A DNA stretch of 30,117 bases, taken from contig DXNX01000009.1 in NCBI GenBank assembly GCA_019413245.1, positions 1 to 30,117 on the forward strand. The letters are read 5' to 3'. The stretch is from Oscillospiraceae bacterium (GTDB taxonomy: Bacteria; Bacillota; Clostridia; Oscillospirales; Ruminococcaceae). This document shows, in pieces, positions 7,878-15,633 of this stretch. Within the stretch, counting starts at the first letter, position 1. Each line of letters starts with the position of its first letter. Under the pieces are notes generated by a model, which was given only the letters and a program-made list of their open reading frames with translations, was not told where the DNA came from and did no database searches. A program made the translations under genes and the position numbers.

Positions 7878-9904
7878 TGATGACGGTCACCGAACGCCGC
7901 CGCGCCCGCCTCTGGGCGCTGGCCGGGGCCCTGCTGGGGGCCGCCGTCTTTCTGGTTTTGTACGGCGTGCGGGTGCTGAACCCCACCGACGCCGACTGGA
8001 TGCTGGCTGCCGGGCCCGACCCGGCCCAGCATTATCTGGGCTGGGTGCAGTTCCGGCACAGTGAATGGCACCTGCCCTATCTGGGCATGTCCTATGCCAC
8101 CGTCTATCCCCACCGCATCAGCGTGCTGTACACCGATTCCCTGCCGCTGTTTGCGGTGTTTTTCAAGCTGCTCAGTCCCCTTCTGCCCGAGACCTTCCAG
8201 TATTTCGGCTGGTGGGGCCTGCTCTGCTTCATGCTGCAGGGGGTGCTGGGCCAGTGTCTGATCGCCCGGCTGGGCGCCGCCCGCACCCACGCTGCTCATG
8301 CCGCTGCCCTGGCAGGGGCCGGTATTTTGCTGCTGTTTCCCGCGCTGCGCATCCGCATGTTCGCCCACACCGCCCTGGCGGGCACCTGGCTGATCCTGGC
8401 TGCGCTGTGTCTGTGGGCTTTCTCCGAGGAGCTGTGCCGCACCACCCTGCGGGCCTGCCTCTGGTGGGCGCTGCTGGGGATTCTGGGTGCCGGCATCCAT
8501 CTGTATTATCTGCCCATGATGGGCATTGTCGCCGTAGGCTGTGCCGCGGCCGCGCTGCTGCGCCGCCGGGGTGCGGCCCGTGCTTTGCTGCCCATCGCCG
8601 CCTTCTGTGCCGCCGCCCTGGCCGAGCTGTTCGTGCTGGGGGCCTTTTCCGGCAACTATTCCGGCACGGCGGCGGGCTGGCTCAACGGAGCCGACCTGGC
8701 GGACCTGTTCGTGCCCGGTTTTGATGACGGATTCGAGTCCTATATCTACATGGGTGCCGGGGCGGTGCTGCTCTGTGTGCTGGCCCTGGCGGCGGGCGTC
8801 TGGCGGTTTGCCCGCCTGCGAGACAAGAAAGCGGCCGTCCGCCGGGTACTGCCCTGGCTGGTCTCCGCCGTGGTCATCGCGGTGCTCAGCGCCGTGGCCT
8901 CCATGTCCGACACCGTGACCTTTGCAGGGCACACCCTGTTTTCGCTGCCGCTGCCCGGGGCGCTGCTGAACCTGTGGTCCATGTTTTCCTCCTGTGCACG
9001 GCTGGCCTGGCTGCTGGGCATCCTGCTCATCGTCGTGGCCGCCGGGGTCCTGCTGCGTGTCTGCGGGTCCCGCCTTGCCCCGGTCCTGCTGGCCCTGTGC
9101 CTGGCGGTCCAGGCGGGGAGCCAGTGGTCCGCCCTGGCCGACACCGCCGCTACCTACCGCAGCGAGGAGCGCTACACCTACACCTCCCCCCTGACCGACC
9201 CCGGCTGGCAGGCTGTGGCCGACAGCGGCAAAATTCAGCACCTGGCCTTTGCCTCTCTGGACACAGCCTCCTCCACCTTCTGGGGATGTGCGGTGCTGGC
9301 AGCGGAAAATGACTGGACGCTGAACAGTTTTTATCTGGCCCACATGGACACCGCCACCGCCGCCGACAGCATTCCGGCCCAGCTCAGTGCTCCGCAGCCC
9401 GCCACCCTGTATGTCTTTTCCAGCAAGGGGGACGAGCTGCGCCGGGGGATGTATCCCCTGAACTATTACCGGCTGGACGGGGTGCTGGTGGGCAGCCTGG
9501 AAGAGCTGCCCCTGCCCGCCGCCGAAGCCCCCTCCGACACCGTATCCGTGGACCTGAGCACCCTGGCTTTCGCCCAGGATTCGGCCAGCACCCACGATGC
9601 CGACGGCGGCCTGACCCTGGCGGGCGGAGAGAGCGTTTCCGGTGCCGGCTGGCCCCTGCTGCCGGGCCGGTATGTGTGTACCATCCGGGGCGAAGGGCTG
9701 GACCACTGCTATGTGCGCAGCGGGTATCACCTGGAAAAACAGCCCTATCAGGCGCTGGACATCGTCTTTCTGGAAGGCAACGCCCAGGTGGTGTCCTTCC
9801 AGTTTGACCTGGGCGTCAACGCCCCTGGCTGGGAATTCGCCGTCCACACCCTGGACGACCGTTCCCTGCGCCTGACCGAAGTGACCCTGACCAAAATCAG
9901 CTGA
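7877..9904 (+). CDS. DUF6311-like polytopic membrane protein (possible GT-C glycosyltransferase)
   Basis: A 675-residue protein with about ten or more hydrophobic helices in the first 490 residues and a soluble C-terminal part (about 510-675). The N-terminal region NPTDADWMLAAGPDPAQHYL followed by GWVQF and a Trp-rich first loop matches my recollection of DUF6311 proteins, whose topology resembles GT-C glycosyltransferases using lipid-linked sugars. The acidic residues in this first loop would be the place to look for a catalytic site. The last 100 residues form a beta-rich domain (LLPGRYVCTIRGEG ... LTEVTLTKIS) similar in outline to a domain at the start of the next protein. The ATG overlaps the previous stop by one base (TGATG) and the next gene starts 13 bases downstream, so the three form an operon. 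Function is inferred only. Confidence 0.72.
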   Translation: MMTVTERRRARLWALAGALLGAAVFLVLYGVRVLNPTDADWMLAAGPDPAQHYLGWVQFRHSEWHLPYLGMSYATVYPHRISVLYTDSLPLFAVFFKLLSPLLPETFQYFGWWGLLCFMLQGVLGQCLIARLGAARTHAAHAAALAGAGILLLFPALRIRMFAHTALAGTWLILAALCLWAFSEELCRTTLRACLWWALLGILGAGIHLYYLPMMGIVAVGCAAAALLRRRGAARALLPIAAFCAAALAELFVLGAFSGNYSGTAAGWLNGADLADLFVPGFDDGFESYIYMGAGAVLLCVLALAAGVWRFARLRDKKAAVRRVLPWLVSAVVIAVLSAVASMSDTVTFAGHTLFSLPLPGALLNLWSMFSSCARLAWLLGILLIVVAAGVLLRVCGSRLAPVLLALCLAVQAGSQWSALADTAATYRSEERYTYTSPLTDPGWQAVADSGKIQHLAFASLDTASSTFWGCAVLAAENDWTLNSFYLAHMDTATAADSIPAQLSAPQPATLYVFSSKGDELRRGMYPLNYYRLDGVLVGSLEELPLPAAEAPSDTVSVDLSTLAFAQDSASTHDADGGLTLAGGESVSGAGWPLLPGRYVCTIRGEGLDHCYVRSGYHLEKQPYQALDIVFLEGNAQVVSFQFDLGVNAPGWEFAVHTLDDRSLRLTEVTLTKIS

Positions 9905-9917
9905 AAGGAGGCGGCTT

Positions 9918-12173
9918 ATGCCGTCCATACACGACCCGCTTACCCGGGGCAGACGCTGCCCGCGCCGCGCCCTGCTGGTGCTGGCGGTGGTGGAACTGCT
10001 GTTCCTGCTGCTCGCCTTCCACTGGGCACTGCGGCCCATGGCCTCCTACACCTTTACCCCGGATGGTCTGGAGGACTGGACCACCGAAACCGCCCTGACC
10101 ACCGATGAGCAGGGCCGCGTGGGTGTGGGCACCCCGGGTACTGCTGTGGGGGAGACCCTGTTTTCCACCGCCCCCCTGACCCTGCCCGCGGGACATTACC
10201 GGATCACCGTCCGGTACGCTGCCCAGGGCTGGCTGGATGCCGACAACAATCTGGTGCTGCCCAGTCTGTCCTCCTACTCCGAACAGGCGCTGACGCTCTG
10301 TGCCTATGAGGGACATCTGGACCCGGCCCTGCCCAGCCAGACGCTGGACCTGTGTGTGCTGCACCAGTGCACCGACGCCCGCCTGCTGCTGCGGGGCAAT
10401 GGTGCGGCATTTTATCTGGAAAGCATCAGCATCACTCCCAACCGGGCCATGATGCTGATGCTGGCAGTGGGCGCCGTGCTGCTGATGCTGGCGGCGGATG
10501 TGGTGCTGCTGCTCGTGTGGCGAGGCAGCCCCGTGGCCCTTTCGCCCGCGGCAGGCGGTGCCCTGCTGGGCGTGCTGGGTATCATTTTCCTGGCCTGTGT
10601 GCCCCTTTTGCAGAATAACGGCGGTATGGACGGCGACGACCTGGCATTCCATCTCCAGCGCATTGACGGCATCGCCTCCAGCCTGTCCATGGGCGAATTT
10701 CCCGTGCGACTCTACCACCAGGCCAAAAGCAGCTACGGGTATGCATCGCCGCTGTATTATGGGGAACTGCTGCTGTATATTCCGGCTTTTCTCCATATGC
10801 TGGGGGCAGACCTGCGCCTGGTCTACCAGCTGTATATTGCCGGTATCACCGCCACCACTGCGGCCGTCACCTATTTCTGTCTGCGGGCCATGTTCGGCCG
10901 GCGCAGTCTGGCCCTGCTGGGATGTGCCATCTACGTTCTGGCGCCCTACCGTCTTGTCTGCGTCTATGTGCGGGCTGCCGTGGGTGAGTACACCGCCTTT
11001 CTGTTCCTGCCCCTGATCGCCCTGGGGCTGTGGCGGCTGTATGCCTCTGCCCGTCCGGCCCCCGCCTGGGGCGTGCTGGCCGTGGGCTTCGGGGGACTGC
11101 TGCAGACCCACGTCATCACCCTGATCCTGTCCACCCTGACGGTTTTCTGCCTGGCACTCCTGCTGTGGCGCAAGACCTTCCGGCCCTTTGTCCTGCTTCA
11201 GTGGCTCAAGGCGGTCGGCGCCTGCGTGCTGGTCAATCTGTGGTTCCTGCTGCCCTTCGTGAGCATGGCCGGCGGGCGGCTGTCCGGCAAGGGCGGCGAC
11301 CTTTCCCTCACCGCCCTGACCCCGGCCCAGCTCCTCACCCGCGGGTCCACCGCCGTATTCGGCCTGGCATTGCCCCTGGGCGGGGCCCTGCTTCTGGCCC
11401 TGTGGCTGCTGGTTCCCGCCGCCCCCGGCACCTCCCGCAAGCCGGGGCTGTGCGCTCTGGGCGTGGGTGTCGTTGCCCTGTTTGCCAGCACCCGGCTGTT
11501 CCCCTGGAGCTGGATGCCCGACCTGCCGGTCGTGGGGAATCTGCTGGGCTCCATCCAGTTCCCCTGGCGTTTTCTGGGCCTGGCCACCATCGCCCTGACC
11601 CTGGCCACCATCGCCGTGCTGCAGCAGCTGCAGCTGGCGGGCCGGGGCACCGCGCTGCGGGCCGCGGCCGGTGCCATCGTGGCCCTGACGGCCTTCTTCT
11701 GCCTGACATTCCTGCCGGAACAGGTCTCGCTGGACAACGCTTCCTACACCGGGGATGTCTCCCAGTTCATGCTCCGGCCGCCCTCCCATGTGACCACCAC
11801 GCTGGATGATATGTACCTGCCCGCCGGTTCCCAGGAAAGTGGTCTGGGCTTTGCCGCCGCCGAGCCTGTCGATATCCAGGTGGATGCCATCACCCGGGAC
11901 GGCCGCACCACCACCGTCACCTGTTCCACCGGCACCGCGGAAGGGGTCGTGGAGCTGCCCCTGCTGTATTACCCCGGCTACCGCACCGACACCGGCACCC
12001 TGTATGCCTCCGAGCACGGCCTGGTCGGGCTGGCGGTCCCGGCGGGCTTTGAGGGCACCGTCACGGTGCGCTGGCAGGAGCCCAAACGCTGGCTGGCAGC
12101 CGACCTGATCTCGCTGGTCAGCTTTGCCGCACTGGCGGGCCGGGCTGTATACCGCCGCCGCAAGAAAGCATAA
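9918..12173 (+). CDS. YfhO/PTPS-related-like polytopic membrane protein
   Basis: A 751-residue protein with a perfect AGGAGG six bases before the ATG. After one N-terminal helix (about 17-38) comes an extracellular beta-sandwich (about 45-175), then about a dozen helices (180-600) and a C-terminal extracellular domain (about 610-725) before a last helix and a basic tail RRRKKA. The segment DGDDLAFHLQRIDGIASSL with GEFPVRLY, and SPLYYGELLLYIP, match the first-loop pattern of the PTPS_related/YfhO group. LPLLYYPGY in the C-terminal domain also matches the YfhO-like pattern. YfhO is involved in glycosylating lipoteichoic acid in other Firmicutes. With the DUF6311-like partner and the sugar epimerase, a role in decorating cell-surface polymers is plausible but unproven. 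Confidence 0.72.
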   Translation: MPSIHDPLTRGRRCPRRALLVLAVVELLFLLLAFHWALRPMASYTFTPDGLEDWTTETALTTDEQGRVGVGTPGTAVGETLFSTAPLTLPAGHYRITVRYAAQGWLDADNNLVLPSLSSYSEQALTLCAYEGHLDPALPSQTLDLCVLHQCTDARLLLRGNGAAFYLESISITPNRAMMLMLAVGAVLLMLAADVVLLLVWRGSPVALSPAAGGALLGVLGIIFLACVPLLQNNGGMDGDDLAFHLQRIDGIASSLSMGEFPVRLYHQAKSSYGYASPLYYGELLLYIPAFLHMLGADLRLVYQLYIAGITATTAAVTYFCLRAMFGRRSLALLGCAIYVLAPYRLVCVYVRAAVGEYTAFLFLPLIALGLWRLYASARPAPAWGVLAVGFGGLLQTHVITLILSTLTVFCLALLLWRKTFRPFVLLQWLKAVGACVLVNLWFLLPFVSMAGGRLSGKGGDLSLTALTPAQLLTRGSTAVFGLALPLGGALLLALWLLVPAAPGTSRKPGLCALGVGVVALFASTRLFPWSWMPDLPVVGNLLGSIQFPWRFLGLATIALTLATIAVLQQLQLAGRGTALRAAAGAIVALTAFFCLTFLPEQVSLDNASYTGDVSQFMLRPPSHVTTTLDDMYLPAGSQESGLGFAAAEPVDIQVDAITRDGRTTTVTCSTGTAEGVVELPLLYYPGYRTDTGTLYASEHGLVGLAVPAGFEGTVTVRWQEPKRWLAADLISLVSFAALAGRAVYRRRKKA

Positions 12174-12174
12174 G

Positions 12175-12220
12175 AAAATCCCCCGCGCTCTGTTCGCCAG
12201 GCAGAATGCGGGGGATTTTT
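12175..12220. terminator. Bidirectional intrinsic terminator
   Basis: A perfect 12-bp stem (12175-12186 with 12208-12219) encloses a 21-base loop. The left arm starts with AAAA and the right arm runs into a T tract, so it can serve both the plus-strand membrane-protein gene and the convergent minus-strand gene. Confidence 0.9.
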
Positions 12221-12236
12221 TCTCTTGTTGCAGGTT

Positions 12237-13751
12237 TTATTGCCAGATCCAGCAGTAGGTGTTCATCTCCCGCTGCTGCTGGGGCGTCAGGTCCATAGTC
12301 AGCAGTTCCTGCCGCAGGTCGTCGGCCAGTTTCGGGCGGCCGTAGGCACAGTCGATGAGCAGGTCCCAGTCCAGTTCGGCCACAGTCCCCGCCTGCACCC
12401 GGGCCAGATGGTCCTGCAGGCAGATTTTTTCGATGTCGGTGCCGCACAGCACGCAGAAGCTCACCATCGCCGCCAGCACCCAGATGCGCACCGCCGGAAG
12501 TTTGCGCCACAGCCGGACCGTCACCAGCACCGCGGCCAGCCCCAGCACCAGCAAGCACCAGGCCGAGGTGATACGCCGGGGCGTCAGGCCCCACAGCCGG
12601 ACGTACACCCCCAGTTTGGCAGCCGCCAGCCCCACAAATCCCAGTCCGAAGGCACAGAACAGGGTGAGCAGCACCCGGCGGCGGCCGGGACGGTCCACCG
12701 GCGCCGGGCTGAGGAAGTGCAGCGCCGCCAGCACAGCGAAATCCAGCACCAGCACCCGGCACAGCTCCCAGAAGCCGTCCACCGCAAACCGGGATGCCTC
12801 CACCGCCTCCAGCGGCAGGGGTGCGCCCAGCGCAGCGGCAAATTCGGCGCACTGCACCCCAAAGAACAGGGCATACACGGCGCACAACGCCCCCACCGCC
12901 AGGTTGGCGCTCAGGGCGGGCAGGCGGGGTGCCTGGCTCAGCGCGCGGTAAAAGCCGGTCTCGGTCAGGGGCGGCGCTTTGCGGCGCAGGCTGCCGCCCA
13001 CCAGTCCGAAGAGCCACATCCCCACCGGAATGGAGCAGGCCAGGTAAAAGACCTCCACACTGTTCCAGTTCCAGCGCAGCGGCTGCAGCAGGTCCTGTAC
13101 CAGCCGCCCGAAGACCGCATCCGCCGCGGCCAGCTGCCCCGCCGCGAACCAGACCAGCACCAGGGCCAGCACCACGCCGCCCAGGGTCTCCCACAGACGG
13201 CGTCGGGACTGTACCCGGTGCCGCAGCCCGGCGCGCAGGGCTGCCCACAAAGCCCGCAGCCGCAGGAAGAACCCGGTCCAGGGCAGGATGAACACCCCGG
13301 ACAGGCCGTCCAGCACCACCATGGCGTTGGCTTTGCCCGCCGCCTGCATGCCGGTGCGGCAAAGCACAAAATACACGGCAGTCATGTGCCACACCAGGGA
13401 CTGCCAGCCGGTCATCTCCCCGGTATGGGGGCCGTAGACGCTCAGCGCCACCCCTTGGGCCAGCCAGCAGACGCCCCAGAACCAGGTTTCCCGGCTGCCC
13501 CTGCGGCCCAGCGCCCGGCTGAACAGGCCCACTGCCAGCATGAACAGCACCGGGAACACCACATAGCCGAGGCTGCGCCAGCTTCCCATCAGCACATATT
13601 TGGTGTAATACCAGGCCAGCGGATAGCTGACCAGGGCCGCCGCGCACCACAGGGTGCGGCTTCCCGGCAGAGGTTCGGACACCGCGGGCAGATTTTTGGG
13701 CGCACTTGAATAGAGGGGACGCACCGCGCCCTCTTTGTTGATATTTTCCAT
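12237..13751 (-). CDS. DUF4173/DUF4153-like polytopic membrane protein
   Basis: A 504-residue protein with about 12 hydrophobic segments. The stretch around FFGVQCAEFAAAL (about residues 310-325) and VYVRLWGLTPRRITSAWCLL (about 380-400) match the DUF4173 pattern of an aromatic-rich helix followed by YxxxxGLTxxRxxxxW. The last 90 residues are soluble and end with CWIWQ. The family has no established biochemical role; members are often found with small Xre regulators and DUF2975 proteins, as here (19 bases after the Xre gene). The start at 13751 has GAGGGT about 8 bases upstream. The extra C-terminal soluble part is the only place where a catalytic or binding role could sit. Confidence in the family is moderate. 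Confidence 0.68.
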   Translation of the reverse strand: MENINKEGAVRPLYSSAPKNLPAVSEPLPGSRTLWCAAALVSYPLAWYYTKYVLMGSWRSLGYVVFPVLFMLAVGLFSRALGRRGSRETWFWGVCWLAQGVALSVYGPHTGEMTGWQSLVWHMTAVYFVLCRTGMQAAGKANAMVVLDGLSGVFILPWTGFFLRLRALWAALRAGLRHRVQSRRRLWETLGGVVLALVLVWFAAGQLAAADAVFGRLVQDLLQPLRWNWNSVEVFYLACSIPVGMWLFGLVGGSLRRKAPPLTETGFYRALSQAPRLPALSANLAVGALCAVYALFFGVQCAEFAAALGAPLPLEAVEASRFAVDGFWELCRVLVLDFAVLAALHFLSPAPVDRPGRRRVLLTLFCAFGLGFVGLAAAKLGVYVRLWGLTPRRITSAWCLLVLGLAAVLVTVRLWRKLPAVRIWVLAAMVSFCVLCGTDIEKICLQDHLARVQAGTVAELDWDLLIDCAYGRPKLADDLRQELLTMDLTPQQQREMNTYCWIWQ

Positions 13752-13770
13752 AATATTACCCTCTGTATTA

Positions 13771-13992
13771 TTACTTGTCGTCCGCTTCGTCGGGACGGTA
13801 TTCCAGCAGGTCGCCGGGCTGGCAATCCAGCGCCCGGCACAGGGCCTCCAGGGTGGTAAAGCGCACCGCCTTGGCCTTGTTGTTTTTCAGGATGGACAGA
13901 TTGGCGGGGGTGATGCCGATTTTATCGGCCAGTTCTCCCGCGCCCATATGGCGCCGGGCCATCATCACATCCAGATTCACATAAATGGACAT
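13771..13992 (-). CDS. Small Xre-family (YozG-like) transcriptional regulator
   Basis: A 73-residue single-domain helix-turn-helix protein: MGAGELADKIGITPANLSIL is the HTH, followed by FTTLEALCRALDCQPGDLLEY, the usual end of the Xre fold in this subfamily. There is no sensory domain. It starts 12 bases after the DUF2975 gene with AGGAGAAGG just before the ATG, and sits 19 bases before the DUF4173-like gene. DUF2975 plus a YozG-like regulator is a recurring pair in Firmicutes, and the regulator probably controls its own operon. The natural operator candidate is the promoter region around 14526-14554. Confidence 0.9.
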   Translation of the reverse strand: MSIYVNLDVMMARRHMGAGELADKIGITPANLSILKNNKAKAVRFTTLEALCRALDCQPGDLLEYRPDEADDK

Positions 13993-14004
13993 CCGCCTTC
14001 TCCT

Positions 14005-14490
14005 TTACACCGTCAGGTCCAGTTCGTCCTTCATGTCCACCGCCTGGCGGAAGGCATTCATGATGACCCGGACGATGAGGGCCATGAACCCGGCACACAG
14101 CCCCAGGGAAAAGACGAAAGGCAGCCGCAGCGCCAGACCGGCGGGCACGCACAGGAAGGCCGCGCCCGCACAGCACCAGCTGATGCGCCACAGCGCGGTG
14201 ACGTTGGCCCGCACAAAGACAGCCCCCGCCTGCACCCGGCCCAGGAACCGGTACAGATTATACAGGGTGATAAAGGCAAATCCCGCGCACACATACCCCA
14301 GCCCCAGCAGGCCGCCGCGCAGCACAGCCAGCGCTCCGCTGCCGGTGTAGTCCCGCAGGGCCCAGTTGACCAGCTGCGGGCCGCACCACACCATGATGAG
14401 GCAGATGACCCCCATACACAGGGTGCTGAACTGGCTCAGGACGATGCTTTTGTCCCGGCCACCCGGTTCCGGTGTAGTCTCTTTCGGCAT
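14005..14490 (-). CDS. DUF2975 family membrane protein
   Basis: A 161-residue protein with four hydrophobic helices (about 20-42, 55-80, 100-122, 125-148) and a short charged tail ending KDELDLTV. Size, four-helix layout and its pairing with a small Xre regulator fit DUF2975. I chose the ATG at 14490 (MPKETTPEPGG) because AAAGGGG lies 8 bases upstream; the longer frame starting in the promoter region is not plausible. It is the first gene of a three-gene minus-strand operon with its own SigA-like promoter. The family has no known biochemical function; it may be a membrane partner that holds or senses for the adjacent regulator. Confidence 0.82.
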   Translation of the reverse strand: MPKETTPEPGGRDKSIVLSQFSTLCMGVICLIMVWCGPQLVNWALRDYTGSGALAVLRGGLLGLGYVCAGFAFITLYNLYRFLGRVQAGAVFVRANVTALWRISWCCAGAAFLCVPAGLALRLPFVFSLGLCAGFMALIVRVIMNAFRQAVDMKDELDLTV

Positions 14491-14525
14491 GAATAACGCC
14501 CCTTTCTCTTGTATCGTGTACCCAT

Positions 14526-14554
14526 ACCATACCACAGGTCATATCGTTTTGCAA
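14526..14554 (-). promoter_or_regulatory. SigA-type promoter of the DUF2975-Xre-DUF4173 operon
   Basis: On the minus strand TTGCAA (14549-14554), a 17-bp spacer and TATGGT (14526-14531) lie 36 bases upstream of the DUF2975 ATG. The region is AT-rich compared with the surrounding genes. Confidence 0.65.
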
Positions 14555-14605
14555 GTGTTTTTTATTGTTTTTCAATAAATTCTTTTCGTTTTTCAGGTGG
14601 CACAG

Positions 14606-14637
14606 GCAAAAAAGGAAGCCCGCCGGGCAAGGCGGGC
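14606..14637 (-). terminator. Intrinsic terminator of the HD-GYP/Hpt/P-loop operon
   Basis: A 7-bp stem GCCCGCC/GGCGGGC (14618-14624 with 14631-14637) is followed on the minus strand by TTCC and a run of six T. A second, similar hairpin (TCCGCC/GGCGGA, 14652-14669) lies between it and the stop codon but has no T tract. Confidence 0.75.
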
Positions 14638-14684
14638 AAAGTTTTTTGCCATCCGCCTTGTCCGGCGGACGGAAAGAGGTCTTA

Positions 14685-15284
14685 TCAGGGTTCGGTGCCG
14701 GTATCCACCACACAGTCAGCCTTTTCCTCAATGCCGCAGGCGCGGAAGTATCCCTCCTCCAGAGGAATCCACCGGGCCAGGAACATGGGAAAGTTCGCTC
14801 CCTCCCGGGCCCGCAGCCGGGCTTCCCGGCAGGGTTCGGGGCAGGTCACAAAGACGGTCAGGTCGTACCTGCCCAGGGCCGGATGATGGCTGTAACTGCC
14901 CTCCAGGATCACCAGCTGCCCCGCAGGCAGAGGCGTTTCGGCCCCGAAGGTGCCGTCGTGGCAGTTATACGGGCGGCTGACGCCATCCCGCCCCGCCCGC
15001 AAGGGGTCCAGCACCTCCGCCCGCAGGCGGGCAAAGTCCATGTTGGCCGCCGGGGTGGACTGCCAGTCCTGCGGACGGCGGGCAAAAGGCAGATAATAAT
15101 CGTCGGTGTGCACCACCGGGCAGCCGAAGGCATACCCCAGGGTGGTACCCAGGGCGGTCTTGCCGCTGCCGCACCGCCCGTCCACCGCCACCAGGACGGT
15201 CCTGCCCGGGCGGGCCAGGTCCTTCAGCCGCCGGTAGATTGTCGTCGGCACGGTACCCGGGGCGGCGTTCACCCGGGTGCTCAT
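14685..15284 (-). CDS. Uridine-kinase-like P-loop kinase
   Basis: A 199-residue P-loop protein. Walker A is G36-RCGSGKT-43, followed by HTDDYYLP (the acidic DD segment that binds substrate and Mg in uridine/pantothenate-kinase-like enzymes) and VILEGSYSHHP (Walker-B-like strand). The lid region RLRAREG carries arginines typical of NMP/uridine kinase-type lids. Length fits the uridine kinase-like family, which phosphorylates nucleosides or other small molecules in the cytoplasm. The ATG at 15284 overlaps the stop of the Hpt gene as ATGA, so translation is coupled; an earlier in-frame ATG lies inside the Hpt gene. The substrate is unknown. Its place behind HD-GYP and Hpt genes is unusual. Confidence 0.83.
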   Translation of the reverse strand: MSTRVNAAPGTVPTTIYRRLKDLARPGRTVLVAVDGRCGSGKTALGTTLGYAFGCPVVHTDDYYLPFARRPQDWQSTPAANMDFARLRAEVLDPLRAGRDGVSRPYNCHDGTFGAETPLPAGQLVILEGSYSHHPALGRYDLTVFVTCPEPCREARLRAREGANFPMFLARWIPLEEGYFRACGIEEKADCVVDTGTEP

Positions 15285-15631
15285 TGGGTGATGGCCGTGC
15301 ACAGACCGGTGTACATCCGGTCCAGCTCCGGCATCATGGCCACAGCACCGTCCCAGTCCCCGGACCGGAACGCTGCCACCTGGCGGGTGAGCAGCTCAAA
15401 CAGAGCGGTCATGGACAGGTTGCCGCACACCCCTTTCATGGTGTGGGCGGCGGTCAGGGCGGCTTCCTTGTCACCGGCCGCGATGGCAGCGGTCAGGCGG
15501 TCATGGTTGGGGTCCGCCGGGAACTTGGCCAGGAATTTTTCCAGCAGGGCTTCGTTGTTCATGAAGCGCTCCATGGCGCTGTTTACATCGATACCGGCAT
15601 CGGTCAGGCGCTGTTTGCGCAGGGCGTCCAT
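15281..15631 (-). CDS. Free-standing Hpt phosphotransfer protein
   Basis: A 116-residue protein consisting of one Hpt four-helix bundle. The motif A-A-H63-T-M-K-G-V-C-G-N-L matches the Hpt phosphohistidine signature HxLKGxxxxLG, so H63 is the predicted phosphate carrier between a receiver and another receiver or kinase. The ATG at 15631 has AGGAGG 7 bases upstream; an ATG at 15637 overlaps the previous stop as ATGA but is one base from that ribosome site, so it is less likely. It lies directly after a REC-HD-GYP gene, its likely phosphotransfer partner. No hybrid histidine kinase is visible in the window. Confidence 0.88.
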   Translation of the reverse strand: MDALRKQRLTDAGIDVNSAMERFMNNEALLEKFLAKFPADPNHDRLTAAIAAGDKEAALTAAHTMKGVCGNLSMTALFELLTRQVAAFRSGDWDGAVAMMPELDRMYTGLCTAITQ

Positions 15632-15633
15632 GG

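Noticed and set aside
14652..14669. Second hairpin downstream of the P-loop kinase gene as a separate terminator
   Set aside because: No T tract follows in either direction; the neighbouring hairpin at 14618-14637 with six T is the likely terminator.
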